A stretch of 64,000 nucleotides of DNA from Trissonchulus latispiculum (Eukaryota > Nematoda > Enoplea > Enoplida > Ironidae). The translations under genes were made by a program, and so were the position numbers. Each line of letters opens with the position of its first letter. The stretch's first letter is position 1. Under the pieces are notes generated by a model that saw nothing but the letters and a program-made list of their open reading frames with translations, made no database searches and was not told where the DNA came from. The DNA is taken from assembly GCA_030248195.1 (NCBI GenBank), contig JASAND010005626.1:25001-89000 (forward strand), given 5' to 3'. This document shows, piece by piece, positions 13,557 through 24,629 of this stretch.

Positions 13557-13725
13557 ACGCTAGCCTATTTAGTTTCAGTTTCAGTTTCAGTTTCAGCTCG
13601 TAGTTTAGCTTAGTTTCCGTTTCAGTTTCAGCTCCAAATCTAATTTATAGTTTTCAATTTCAGCTCCAAGTCTTATAGTTTTCAGTTTCAGCTCTGACTA
13701 AAATGAGTTTCAGCTTTTGTTATCC
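13557..13725. repeat. GTTTCA hexamer array, part 1
   Basis: Repeated 'agtttcagtttcagtttcag' with interspersed 'ctccaaatcta' and 'tagttttcag' variants. Same array type as 14245-14475. The reading changes to the complementary GAAACT near 14410-14435. Confidence 0.9.
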
Positions 13726-14244
13726 TCTATGTTACCTTTATGTTATGCTAATCAAAGCAATTCGTTTCCGCCCCAAATTTTGAACTTTCACATAATCTCA
13801 TTAGACATTTTTGTTTGTGGCAGGCAGGACATTGCAAATGTTTGGTGTCTTGGTGAATTCTTTCTTTAGATAATATCAAGAACATGAAGCCCAATACATA
13901 ATACTCAAATAAAACCATTCAATCTTTCCCATTGGACACTTCTATAACTGCGGCTATCTGTACTAAACAATTATGTTGCTGCAATCTAAAAGAGGGAAGA
14001 ATTCATAGCAATTGAATTAACCCTAAATTTGGGGTTCTTTTTAGTTGTTGGTACTGGGCTCTTTAAACATTTTAGTGCAGCATTCCTTGTCACTCTGTTC
14101 TCTACAATTTTAGCAGTAAAAGCACTAGTCAAAGGTACATACTTATATATTAAGGCTGGAATTTTTCGTCCTGGGAACAGAACCCAGTTCTTGAGACACT
14201 CGTCTATGCTAAGCATGCATACGCTTAGTTTTGTGTGTCTTTTT

Positions 14245-14475
14245 TGGTTCGTGTTTCAGTTTCAGTTTCAGCTCAAATACGGTTCTAGTATCAGTTTCAG
14301 TTTCAGATCAAAACCTATTTAATTTCAGTTTCAGTTTCAGTGTCAGCTCTCACTTCGACTAAGTTTCAGTTTCAGTTTCATCTCCAAATCTATTGTAGTT
14401 TTAGTTTCAGCAACTGAAACTGAAACACAAGCTGAAACTAGGTTTCAGTTTCAGTTTCAGCTGCTGAAACAACAC
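14245..14475. repeat. GTTTCA hexamer array, part 2
   Basis: Runs of (GTTTCA)n with a short inverted segment 'caactgaaactgaaac' near 14410-14430, then again 'tttcagtttcagtttcagctg'. The short ORFs in this area (13986-14322) are repeat artefacts. Confidence 0.88.
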
Positions 14476-14540
14476 TACAAAAACAGAATGACCCAAAACT
14501 ATTAACAAAATCCTTTCACAAAACGAAAGACAAGTCATGC

Positions 14541-14912
14541 ATGAGGTTTTACTCCAGAAGTAAGGAAGCAGTCATAGGAAAAATTGATAAGCTTGCCATG
14601 GACGTTTTGCTGGTGGCCCTGTGGTGTAGTATAGCATGTCTGACTCCACAGCAGAAGGGACGTCGTTCTAACCCCGGCTGTGTCAACTCCTTACTTTCAA
14701 TCCTGAATGAAAACCTGAACCTCCCGCTTCCTCTCTCTCTACCAGGCGCTGGTTTCGTGGGTAAAAAGGTGCAGGGCGCCTCACGAATGGACTATCTCCT
14801 GGTTTCTTCCTGGTCCACCATCCCTGCTGGAAACGCTACAGATCTGCTCAGTCGCCGTGCAAACAGCAATCCTAACAAAACAACCGATCGCTCTCATGAG
14901 ATGTGGGTATAA
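14541..14912 (+). CDS. Putative secreted-protein exon (unrecognised)
   Basis: Open frame of 123 codons with base composition richer in G/C than its surroundings. The Met at 14598 (residue 20) is followed by a hydrophobic stretch MDVLLVALWCSIACL that looks like a signal peptide. After it come a basic QQKGRR stretch, one Cys, and a Leu/Pro-rich part. The frame ends at a TAA just where a dispersed repeat begins (about 14905), so the tail may be transposon-derived or the true exon may end at a donor such as 'atgtgg|gtataa'. I do not recognise the family. Upstream exons are not identified. Confidence 0.35.
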   Translation: MRFYSRSKEAVIGKIDKLAMDVLLVALWCSIACLTPQQKGRRSNPGCVNSLLSILNENLNLPLPLSLPGAGFVGKKVQGASRMDYLLVSSWSTIPAGNATDLLSRRANSNPNKTTDRSHEMWV

Positions 14913-16500
14913 AACTGTATATCTGTGTTGATGAATATATTGAGCTTCCGTTTGGCATCATAGTTTGGCAAATTTGTCCCCATCTGCAGACTAATACTAG
15001 ACGGTTGTATCTTATCTTTATTCTTAGGGAGCCGCTCTTCAAAGATGAACTTTTGTCCAAAATTTACAAATTTATGTCAACTTGAATCTTCAACAATTTG
15101 CCATAATCGCTATTTTTGGCAATGGTACTCGAATATGGTACCAAGTACTCGCAATGGTACCAAAATCGAAAAAACAATTTTTTTAAAATTCAAAATTTTT
15201 GAGATATTTGAAGTCAGCGTGGTCAACAATACACCCACAGAAATTTCAGCTCGACTAGGGAAGACTTAGGACTTCTATGACGGAAGGATCTCAAAGACAG
15301 AAAATGGCGGTTTCGATAATTTTTTGAAGATTTCAGTTGACATAAATGCTTTCAGTCGGCAGAATTCCTTATCGTATTCTCGCGCTTAAGAGAGCATGCT
15401 GTCTTAAGTGAAATAAGCGCAAAATTGGAAATTTTTCTGATTTCACTTAAGGTGGTGATTCCTTTTGGACACATATTGTTGGTTGACGGCTCAAGGGAAA
15501 TTTGATGAAACTTTCCACAATAAGTTCTTTTAGCATTCTAACACCCTCCGCGCAATTCTGCTTCAAAAATTCCACGTCTCCTTTCAGGGCCGTTTTTGCC
15601 GATTTTTGACACCTAGACAGTAGCTGCATAGCTATGAGTATATTCAATCGAAAGATCTTGCTGAGCTCTGCATTTTTGCTTTTTGAAGCACCTTTCTAGC
15701 TTTTCGCTATCGTGAGATATACCCGTTTTTCCTATTTTGGCGTTGAAATCGTGTCATTTTTGCAGAAATCAAATAATCCGCTATTTCTTGAGCTACGCAA
15801 GCCGTAAAATTAAACTAAGGGTGTCTATTTTAAGATCTCGAAAAGGCCGATTATCCATGACATTATAATCTTCTAACTGCCATCTTGTACGCTGCTATCA
15901 TAAAAAATGTAGTTTTTGCTAAAACATGACCAAATTTTTTCCAGCGATTGTGGAGCATTTACTATGCAAGTTAGAAGGCTGCCACTCACTGGACGTGTTT
16001 TACACAAAAATACCCAGGGACCCTTTTTTAATTGCCCCGATTGCTGCTTTCTAGCTAAAGTGGTCGCTTGCCAAAGTTGGGAAAAGTAGGCAAAATCCAT
16101 TTTGCGCACACACACACAAAAAACAAGAAATTCAGTATCCGTTGGCCAATTTTTATGTTTTCAAAAACAATTTTTAAATTTGGCCTTCACAATTTTTCTG
16201 AATTCACTTTTGAACAACATGTTCTCTTAAGTGGGCGTTCCCTTAAGCGCGAGAATACGCTACCATTTGGCGCAAATGTGTACGCTTATAGGGCCTCGGT
16301 ATATGCCAAATTACAGCAGTATAGCTTGCACCAGACTTAAAATTTCTTTTCGTTAGCCAAAAATTTGTTAATTTTTGGCGAAACATCAACTTTGAAGATC
16401 AATTTCCTTAGAAGCAGATAAGATACAGCCATCTAGCATGTTTCTGCAGATAGGAACACATATCCCAAACTACGATGCCAAACGGTAACTTTGAAGCTAG
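14905..16500. mobile_element. Nested repeat: outer inverted element with an inner TTAA-type element fragment
   Basis: The outer arms at about 14910-15390 and 16235-16490 are inverted relatives (left 'ttgtccccatctgcagacta', right 'tgtttctgcagataggaaca'; left 'tcgtattctcgcgcttaag', right 'cttaagcgcgagaatacgct'). The same family lies at about 11770-12245. Inside, at 15449, 'TTAAGGTGGTGATTCC' begins a stretch related to the TTAA-flanked element at 27707-28723 (shared 'gatgaaactttcca'). Its other terminus is not visible, so it is truncated. No intact transposase frame is seen. Confidence 0.65.
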
Positions 16501-17560
16501 TACCTGGCTGGCAGCAGAACATTTTTAGTCAATTATGTTGGTAGTTGTGAAAAATGGGGTGGTCGGATATTAAAGCGACGGGTGCACACGGCTGTAGGGT
16601 CACTAAGATTGCAGTGCCTGACACTTTTAACCACACCCATGGTCTATATCAGTGTCAAAAAGTAGGCAATCGGACAAAGGCAGGGCAAGTAGATTTTAGT
16701 TCCCCCCTTTAAGGCGACTGAATCTATCTGAATAATCTACTGTATCCGAACATTACAAACGATAACCGGTAACTGAACTGAACACTACAACATCAGATTG
16801 ATGAAGTTTGCTGTTATCAAAATTCTCCACATTAAACATTGGCTTTAGACTCTCTTGGGCTTATTTCTTTAAAGATTAAAATGGTCGGATTAAACGGATT
16901 AAAATTGTAGTTTTAATATAGAAGTAAGTAAAGGCGAAGGCTGTAGGTGTAGAATGTAGAAGTAGGTAAAGATAAGGCTGTGACAGAAAGCAAGCTTTCT
17001 CTTATTAGCTGCAAGTAGATGCTCTGCGCGCTAATGGCTGACCTCCCATGAACCTGTACCTACATAGTATGTCCCCACAAATATGTTCCCAGTATACATT
17101 TCTATACGCTCTGTCGCCTTATCTTACCTCTTAAAACCCGACGCCCACGTGTCTCCAATGTGTGTATGCATTGGTCTTTAGAACGTAAACATAGCGTTCT
17201 AATTTCTTGTGATTATTGTGATCAAGGGATCATACACATTTACGTGGGGAGTCAGCAGTTCAAGCTATAAGCTATAGCCATAAGATCAAGTCTTGGCAGT
17301 GATACTCGTTTTGCTGGAGCTACCCTAGCTTTTGCAAAGACAAACCGGATTAATGTTGGCTTTTTGAAGACAGTGGAACGTAATTCTGACAAAGTCTGAC
17401 AAAATTGAATAATATTAAGGTTTGGATTTTAGGAATCCAAACGCCAAAATTATCATTAAATACGTTAAAATTCAATTAAATTCTAGAAAATGAACGTAGG
17501 CAAGGGATCAGAGTTCTTACCATTGGTTTCTGCACCATATATGGAAAATAGACAGTCCGG
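16501..17560. other. Non-coding stretch with dispersed repeat
   Basis: No ORF of note. Bases 17030-17060 resemble inner parts of the CAAGAGT MITE family, and 17107-17265 is a repeat of 2845-3000. Confidence 0.5.
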
Positions 17561-17849
17561 GAATCAGACTACGCCAGCATTTCAAAGAAGTCTGAATCCG
17601 ATGTGATTAAAATGGAAACGATCAGAGTGGAAGTATTGAGGGTTGATGCGACCAGTGCTTGAAAGAAACCGTGATGCCGTCCAGTCACAAAAATGAAATC
17701 TGTCTTCGGGGAAGGTTTTACCACATTTAGCCTTGATCCAACAGCAGAATTCAGGGTTAGGCTAGTATGCTCGGAGTTGATGACTCTGACGGATGACACA
17801 GACGAACCAAGTTTCAAAGTTTTACTAAATTTTTTTGTACTTGTATGTT

Positions 17850-18280
17850 TTAAATTTTCTTTGGCTTCCGTATCTTGCTGTCGCCCACAATGACATCGCA
17901 GCATGACGCTGTCTGCGATGTCATTGGAATCAGGACAGCTACCTGCGTCGGGGACAGCATCGCCCTCTCGCGGCAGATCTTTCTTCTTTCCTCTGCTTCG
18001 TCCCGCAGTCGCTGCTTTTCATCATGCCGACGTCCCATGAAAAAGAAAATGAGCATGGCCAAGGTTGCTACAAATTCGGTTCCAATTCCAGTCATCTTTG
18101 GTCGCTGGTCGAACGTCTTCGCTTGGTCTGTTTCTTCGCGCCGCCCCCGCTGCCTTCGCTGAGCTTCCTCTGCCGCCGTTTTCTCGTTGGTCGCTTCTTT
18201 CATCGCTTTACACAACTTCTCCGCGTTGGCTTGGACCAGCGTTACCTGTTCTTCGGAAAATTCGAGTCAGTCTTTTCGAG
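17850..18280 (-). CDS. Coiled-coil/single-pass membrane protein candidate
   Basis: An open minus-strand frame reads from an in-frame TGA near 18267 down to a TAA at 17850; the first Met is at 18215. The encoded protein has an Ala/Glu/Lys/Arg-rich, helix-prone N-terminal part, a hydrophobic segment (about residues 45-60 from that Met, ending in IFFFMGRR), then a second highly charged RLRDEAEERRK segment. G/C content is higher than the flanks, which supports real coding. A second minus frame (17569-17990) overlaps its 3' half and also looks protein-like (a CHC motif, Ser/Thr-rich), so an unrecognised intron or frameshift near 17.9-18.0 kb may join the first half to the other frame. No family recognised. 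Confidence 0.4.
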
Positions 18281-18722
18281 TATCTGCTCTTGCTCTCTGA
18301 ATAATATTCGAAGACCTGTGCCCACTGTCAAATCTTCTGATAGGATGACTACTGAATAAACAAGACAAGAATTATAGTCATATTATAACTATTATTATTT
18401 AAATATTATACGGAAGCCCGAAATAATCGGACAACCAGTGGAGTTTGGTCTCGTAGGCTTTCGTTTAAAGGTTCTGCCAGTTGATGGCCACATTAGAAAC
18501 AAGTTATATGGATTTCAATTACCCCTACACATGCTTTTTTATGCATGAATCCAACGTTGAATTGGATCAATTTGGGTTCTGACTGTACTGAAATGTAACC
18601 AAAGAATACCAATGCTTAGCGTAAGCATCAACCCCGTATTATAGTTTTTTAGTTTGCTTTTTGAATAAATTTTAGCTCATGCATCTTGCTATTCAGCTTA
18701 GTTATAACATGTATTCTTCCAG

Positions 18723-18761
18723 GAGACGTCAACTGCTTCGATTTCAACCATGACGCCAATG
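18723..18761 (+). CDS. Possible small exon upstream of the Kelch exon
   Basis: A 39-nt segment sits between a good acceptor (ttcttccag) and a consensus donor (gtaagt), with length divisible by three, encoding ETSTASISTMTPM. It lies about 440 bp upstream of the Kelch exon on the same strand and is phase-compatible with it. Membership in the same transcript is inferred from position and phase only. Confidence 0.35.
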
Positions 18762-19197
18762 GTAAGTATGATGGACTGCTTGTGTTTTGAATTGGCGGGG
18801 TCCCTATGGTCTAAAATTAATTTCTTTTTATAATTTATAAGTCTAAAATTGTCACTTTTTATCGCATATAAAAACACCATCTGTTCCTAAAAACAAAACA
18901 AGTCTTATTTTTTGAAAAGTAAAAGCTAAAAAACTAATACGAATCATCTTAATATGATATAAAAAACATTAACATTTTCATTCATCTAATATAATTAAGA
19001 GCTTTTAGTTTAGCAATTTAACTGCGCCATGACATTAACGGATTAAGCTTAAGTTAACCTAATTCATTTAAGTAGTTTAATCCTGATTTTAGGAATGTAC
19101 TTTGGTTTAATCGGTGGAATTAATTTGTTTAGCCGAAAGCCAGTCGAATCATTCTCAATATCAAAAGCCAGTTTCATGTCAAATGTTATTATTTCAG

Positions 19198-19407
19198 ATG
19201 CAGTCTCTCATCGTAGTTGCTGGAGGAGACGATGGCTTATATTATCTTTCTTCTGTTGAAAGGATAAAACCAGATGAGGATAATGCTTGGCAATATCTCA
19301 CATCAATGAGTCGTTCGAGGTATGGGGTAACTGGAGTCTGTTCCGATGGGAAAATCTATGCTATTGGAGGAACTGACGGAATCCAGGAATGGCTTGCTTC
19401 TGTGGAG
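19198..19407 (+). CDS. Kelch-repeat protein exon
   Basis: A 210-nt exon (70 codons) lies between acceptor 'ttatttcag' and donor 'gttaga'. It encodes Kelch-type beta-propeller repeats: a hydrophobic strand followed by AGGDDG, a conserved Trp about 20 residues later (NAWQYL), an M-x3-R spacing (MSRSRYG), then KIYAIGGTDG and a closing SVE. Gly-Gly, Tyr and Trp spacing are typical of Kelch blades, and proteins of this kind commonly serve as substrate adaptors of Cul3 ligases or as actin-binding scaffolds. No BTB or BACK domain is visible in the window, so the function is not assigned. The next blade appears at 20412-20545 in the same phase, but frameshifted. Confidence 0.75.
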
Positions 19408-19485
19408 GTTAGAATGTGCGTTATTTGAGCATACAACTTTATGAAACTGCCGCTGATTTTCCAGCACTAGCATGATAGAGCTTAC

Positions 19486-19527
19486 AGTGCTGGTGCTAGT
19501 TGCTTACAGTGCTGGTGCTAGTGGCTG
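19486..19527. repeat. Tandem duplication of about 22 bp
   Basis: 'gcttacagtgctggtgctagt' is present twice in a row in the intron after the Kelch exon. Confidence 0.8.
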
Positions 19528-19994
19528 AGTCCAACGTACCAGAAATCATTAAATTTATTACCACAAGGTGCAACATGGTCTGCATCAGCTATTAATTTCC
19601 GCACAATAAATATGTTTATTAATATTTACATTATTTGATAGCTATGTAGCGTTTAATTAATTTGAATTTATTTCCCGTTGTAAATATTGGTTAAGCAGAA
19701 AAAGGGATCGGGTAATTCGTTAATTCTAACATTGTACATTCTCTTTTAATTCCACTTTCGGAGGTGCATGATAAAACAAACGATGGCAATAATGATAGAA
19801 GCATTTAGTAGGTAGTAGCTGTAAAGTGAACCATGTCTGCACTTTTAGTCATAAACTTCAAGATATCCAAAACTTTCCCTCGATTCTCCTCGACTGCTAG
19901 GCCGGTACTAGCACGGTGTGTGCAAATACTGCACAACTAACTGATGTAGTTACTCTTATAATGCTTTTGAGCAAAGGAAACAATTTAGCTGGCT

Positions 19995-20012
19995 GCATTT
20001 TTTGGTCAGACT
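19995..20012. repeat. Remnant of a foldback-element terminus
   Basis: 'gcattttttggtcagact' matches the terminal inverted repeat (ACATTTTTTGGTCAGACT) of the elements at 25372-26510 and 33466-34761. The preceding bases also resemble that end loosely. Confidence 0.5.
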
Positions 20013-20029
20013 GCAGTTAACCTATTACC

Positions 20030-20331
20030 AAGAGTACATAATACATAAGAGTATGGCAAGCGTCATGCTCTATGTATTATCAGCTCGCTACATCCTCTGC
20101 ACGCTATCGGCTGACCCCCCCCATAAACTGTAAAAGAAATTCGCTCGCTATGTTTACACGCAACAGTCGCACCTTGAACCAACTGACTAGTTGTGTTTTC
20201 GTTCTAAAGCGTGCAAGCATAGCGCGCGAATTGATAAGGGGGGTCTGATTTATGGGGGGGCTTACGTGCAGAGGATGTAGCGAGCTGATAATACACAGAC
20301 ATGTCATACTCTTATGTATTATGTACTCTTG
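20030..20331. mobile_element. hAT-like MITE with perfect 8-bp target duplication
   Basis: Both ends read (C)AAGAGTACATAATACATA inward. The flanks CTATTACC (20022-20029 and 20332-20339) are identical. The inner arms (for example 'cagctcgctacatcctctgc') are also inverted copies, so the 302-bp element can fold on itself. It lies in the intron between the Kelch exons and has no coding capacity. It belongs to the same family as 31790-32202. Confidence 0.9.
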
Positions 20332-20411
20332 CTATTACCAAGACAGAAAAAATACAGGCAGGTTATCAGAACCTTGCAAATGCAGAATATACTTACCAAA
20401 CGTTCTTTCAG

Positions 20412-20545
20412 AATTTTGATTTAAATATTCTAAATTGGACTATGCTATCGCCATATGTCTTTCGCTATTGACGGAGCTGCCGCTATTTACAAAGATGACA
20501 AAATTTATATCATAGAATACTCACAACATCCTACATTGCTTTACG
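20412..20545 (+). pseudogene. Kelch blade exon, frameshifted
   Basis: After an acceptor 'gttctttcag', phase 0 continues from the 19198-19407 exon with a short Asn/Asp-Leu segment and WTMLSPY, the expected blade Trp. The frame then closes at a TGA near 20469. The remainder of the blade (FAIDGAAAIYKDDKIYIIE) continues in another frame from about 20457. One indel in the sequence or an assembly error would explain this. It suggests that the Kelch gene is decaying or that the exon boundary is misread. Confidence 0.5.
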
Positions 20546-20819
20546 AGACAAAAGTCCTACAATGGCGTCTCCTACAATTTACTGTATTTGTCTGGATATT
20601 CACCTATGTCTGTTGTGTTTTACTACATTAGTCCAAAGTAAACATCTTCTACAAGCGCAGGTTAAATTTTGGGCTTGCATCCCCAGTTTTAGAATCCACA
20701 AAGCCGAGTCTTCCACAGTGGTTTTTACCAAAGACCGGATTTACGGTTTCCGATTCTTAAGGATTCGGATTCCATAAGGGGGCTACAGTCCTTCCTTTAA
20801 ACAGCCGTCGAGTCTAGAG

Positions 20820-21908
20820 GCCTGCATTACGGCCCGCGGCCCGGCCCGGCCCGGTCCGCGGGCCGGGCCGGGCGAGGCGACGACGAAAGTTCGCGGGCCG
20901 GGCCGCGTGCCGAAACTTACGGGCCGGGCCGGGCCGCGGGCCGACAGTTCGGCCCGCCATTAGTTTTTGAAAGATTTAACTATAAAATAGTAATTCATAT
21001 TTCAGCTTAAAATGTTTTGTTTTTCCGTAATGTGTTTGTTCAAACTAACACTGGTTTCCCGCAGTAACGTTAGCATTTTATTTTCATGAATAATATATGC
21101 ATTTAACGTCACATCATTAATGTCAAATCCTCAATTCGCCTAAGTATAATTTTTGCGTTTTTTGCAACATTAGAATATGAGACTTTGGAATAGGGCAATA
21201 TATATAAGGTACGCATTAGTAACAGTGTAAATATTTTATTTTGGTTTTGATTTGATGTATTCGCTGTCTTTTTAAGAAAACGAAGTTTTGAGTTTGTGGA
21301 GCAGAGATTTACTACTTTAAAAATGAAAGTTTGCTCCTTCTGCACAATTGCATCTTTCTAAAGTCCTCTACTTCTAATTAGTTTAATTCTCAACTAATTC
21401 TTATAAAAATGCGCACTTTACAAAATCTAGTTTAATAAAAGTACAATATTTAAATGTTGCCACTGTAACCTTTTGGCGAATTTTCAGTTTTTTGTTTTTC
21501 CAGCGTCCAGTCTTATATACAAAGTGTCAATATGAGGCAGTATCTTTTTGCTTTCATTTGTAGAACGACAAAAATTATTTTGTCCTCAAAACTGCGTTTA
21601 AAAACCATGAATACTCGAAAAATCAGTTTTTAGAAAAACACGCTTTTCATAAAAAATACTGAAAACCAAAGATTCTGTTTTTAATAACCAAGCTAAGAAC
21701 ATTATTTACGTAATTTTGCATTTTGGGACAAATGAAAAAACTTCGTGGCCCGGGCGGGCCGAAAATTTTGACGGGCCGGGCCGGGCCGGCCGAAGCATCT
21801 GACGGGCCGGGCCGGGCCGGGCTGAAGCAGTTGATGGGCCAGGCCGGGCGGGCCGAGAAAGATTTTTCACGGGCCGGGCCGGGCCGCAAAAATTCGGCTC
21901 GTGCAGGC
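20820..21908. mobile_element. hAT-like element with very GC-rich subterminal regions
   Basis: The ends GCCTGCA and TGCAGGC are inverted, followed internally by blocks of repeated GGCCCGG/GGGCCGG words (20831-20955 and 21745-21895) around an AT-rich core. The flanks GTCTAGAG and GTCTACCG match at 6 of 8 bases. The ORFs seen inside the GC blocks (21647-21983) are repeat artefacts. No transposase is recognised in the about 0.8-kb core, so it is probably non-autonomous. Confidence 0.7.
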
Positions 21909-22309
21909 GTCTACCGTCGACACAATTTTGATGTTTTGACTTTGTATGAAACAGGCATGACGTGGAGTCATTTACGCTTATAACAATACAAAAATAGTCT
22001 GAATTTAGAGCTATGCTTTCTTATTATGCTATTTGAAAAAAATGAAACATACCTTGTTGAAGTTAAACTAGCGAGTTAAAGTTGAAGTTAAATTAAAGAG
22101 AAAATACTTAAGCGGACAGAAACGAGGTTATTCTGACGATTCCCATTTTCCTAAGCCCAATTCCTCAACTCTGGTGAACTCACCATTCAGTTTTATTGTT
22201 CTAGTTGGTTTAAAAGTTTAAGTTTTCCAAGGAGAGATGATCGCTTCTAACTTATGTTGAAAAGTCGCTTCTGTTCTCGTCTTGTGTTTGAATAAATATG
22301 CTAACAGTA

Positions 22310-22680
22310 TTTGTCCCCTGGGAGTCACAAGTGGGGAAGGGGGGTGCAGACCCCCCCCCCAGACCGACAAAAAACGGGTAAACCCCCTCAGCAAAAAGGA
22401 AAAAGGGCAGACCCTCTCGTTCAGAAAGGAAAATAAGGTAGACCCCTAGGCGGCTTTTACCAAAAATTGGTTATTTTTTAGCAAATTTTGTGATTTTTCA
22501 AAACATTTCTTAAAAATCGCTAAAACTTCTAATTTTTTACTAATTCTTGGTCGAAAACGTTAACAATTAGCGAGTTTGCTAATTTTGGGGCAGACCCCGT
22601 TAAAATTTTGGAAATTTTTAGGGGTAGACTCCTCGCCCAGGTCGGGGTAGACCCCCCAAGAATCGGACCCCGTGTTAATG
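22310..22680. repeat. Dispersed repeat rich in GTAGACCCC words
   Basis: Repeated 'gcagacccc', 'gtagacccc' and 'aaaatcgctaaaa' words over about 370 bp, with long C runs. An inverted relative lies at about 47815-47960 ('ggggtctacccc', 'aaatctgcaccccctcc'). A small repeat family with no ORF. Confidence 0.6.
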
Positions 22681-22754
22681 TATGATCACAATCTTTAAAG
22701 ATTAGTATTGAACTGCACCTTACTTGGTTCAGTTTCTTTCTTAACGTTATTAGA

Positions 22755-23105
22755 GAATTGGAAGCGGGTCGTGGGTACCCGCGGGTCGGCTCGGATCGGA
22801 TTGGGTACGGGTTATGGAAACCGACCTGCATTAACCCTCGTGTCACAAACAGACAAATGTTCGTGCTATTTTCAATTTTAGAACAACTAATTTTCTGGTT
22901 TTGATGAACACAGGAAAAGAGTCTCTTTAGCAGTGAATTTTCAAATGTTTGAATCGGTTTGAATTGAATCAAAGAAATGTTGAGACATTTTTGGTAAAGT
23001 TTGCCCCATTTTGTAACATTTCGAATTGACCCATCAAAATAAAAGCGGGTCGCGGGTTCGGGTCAAGTTTGTGTGGATTAAGGATAGACGGGTCGCGATT
23101 TTTGT
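22755..23105. repeat. GCGGGTCG-rich repeat
   Basis: Blocks of 'gcgggtcgtgggtacccgcgg' and 'gcgggtcgcgggttcgggtc' bracket about 220 bp of AT-rich sequence. The layout resembles the elements with GC-rich subterminal blocks at 20820-21908 and 23943-24336, but I could not find clear terminal inverted repeats or a target duplication. Confidence 0.4.
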
Positions 23106-23942
23106 CAAGATTTTTGATCCTCTTCTACCTCTGCGTTATTATGTAGACACATATTCTAATTCTACTTTTCTCTAAACGGTCATCGACTTCATTACATACA
23201 GTTAACTTTAGCTTTACAGAGGCTAACAGGTGTCTTTAGTCTTCTAACTAACCCGAAGTTTACGTCCATAATTATTAGTATTATTATTACATAGTGACAC
23301 AGTTAAGCTTCCAGTTATAGCACAAAACCTGTGCAACTCACTAGAGAAAATCAGCCCATACATCAGCCGTTTTCAATGGAAGACATAAAGTGGTCCTAGT
23401 GTTTAATAACACATTTACACCTTGTAATTGTAAAACATGGACAAACAACGTTACGTCTGTCTAAACTCAATGATGCAAAAATGAACTGCAAACTAACTAT
23501 TATTAATTTTATAGTTAGTTATAATAATTGGCTGTTTCCATGAGCTATGTGCTGAGTCAAAGTAAGCACTAAGTACTAAGAAGTGCCAAAGAAGTATTAT
23601 TATTTGATTGAGAAATGCTGCTCGAATAGGAGCGTTTCCCGAATTTACAACCTCACACAAAATTCCATTTTTTTCATTTATATTTAATTTTGTTATATTG
23701 ATTTTAGTCCACTACTCATTCTTGTTTACTGCAGACGATTAGGCTAGGAAAATAAAATTTAGTGTGTCTAATTTGAATTATGAGGTATAGAGCTAAGATT
23801 TTGAAGTCTATCATACGAAATGAACTGAGTCATGCAGCAAGTCTAACCTGAAGTTCAGTAACTACTTTCGCTTTCAAGCTACTTTCGCAATGGAACTCTG
23901 GTTAATAATCAGCAAAATACGTTGAAATTTAGCCATACTGAG

Positions 23943-24336
23943 TAGTGTTTTAGAACGGCCGGGCAGCCGGCGGCCGGCCGCCGGCCGGCCAGCGGCTTTT
24001 CGGCCGGCGGCCGGCCCGGCTGAGCGTCTGGCCGTCGGGCCGGCGGCCGGCCGTTGGCCGTGCGGCCGTTCAGCCGCCGGCTGGCCTATTACAAATATTT
24101 GTAGTTAACTCTGCAATTTGAACACAGCGACGAATATTTACAAAACAAATTCAAGACTGAAGGTGAACTTTATACAAGTAAATAAGGTAAAAATTGTTTT
24201 CATTGTCTTTGTGATGCATAATTTGAATATTTAGCAATTTTCTGGCTCAGACATTCAAAAATATGTGTTGCTAGCCGCCGGCCGGCCGGTGACGTTTTTC
24301 GGCGGCCCGGTTCCACCCGGCCGTTCTAAAACACTA
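23943..24336. mobile_element. hAT-type MITE with GGCCGGC-rich ends and exact 8-bp TSD
   Basis: The terminal inverted repeat TAGTGTTTTAGAACGGCCGG is about 20 bp, and the 8-bp flanks ATACTGAG (23935-23942 and 24337-24344) are identical. The first 150 bp is an array of GGCCGGC/CGGCCGG words; the right end has a shorter one. The 394-bp element has no ORF. The TIR core (TAGTGTTTTAGAACGG) and 8-bp duplication are characteristic of hAT transposons. Confidence 0.92.
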
Positions 24337-24411
24337 ATACTGAGTAGCCACATTCTGAACGAAATATTTCAAACAGAAACATATAATATGTTTTTCGAAA
24401 CAGGTTGGCAT

Positions 24412-24555
24412 TCACAAGCTGATATTGATGCAATTTAAGCGTCCCATGTTTTTCAATTGAAACGCAGCAAATACCGGTATCTCCAAGAATGAAAGCGCCG
24501 AAGCTCCCGCTCAGATGCCCATAAATCCGGCAAAGTTCGGAAAAAGTTCTGTTAG
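24412..24555 (-). pseudogene. Last exon of a dead DEG/ENaC sodium-channel paralogue
   Basis: After acceptor 'acttttag' the minus strand encodes the pre-TM2 and TM2 region of a degenerin/epithelial sodium channel: TELFPNFAGFMGI, an in-frame TGA, then AGASALSFLEI. It matches the last exon of the neighbouring gene at 41794-41916 (TELFPNFAGFMGI then AGASVISFVEI). The G-A-S triad is the channel selectivity filter. The stop just before the filter means this copy cannot make a channel. Other exons of the same paralogue are recognisable at 31740-32215, 30728-30741 and perhaps 30438-30520. Confidence 0.85.
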
Positions 24556-24629
24556 CTAAAAGTAAAAATACCAAATACCTTACATCTTTCTAACAGCAAG
24601 TCAATTAGAAAAAAGCTTTACCCTTTTAA

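Noticed and set aside
13986..14322. Overlapping ORFs on both strands
   Set aside because: They depend on the GTTTCA hexamer array and flanking AT-rich sequence; no protein features.
21647..21983. ORFs rich in Gly-Pro-Ala-Arg on both strands
   Set aside because: They come from GGGCCGG-type repeat blocks inside a transposon end; any frame is open.
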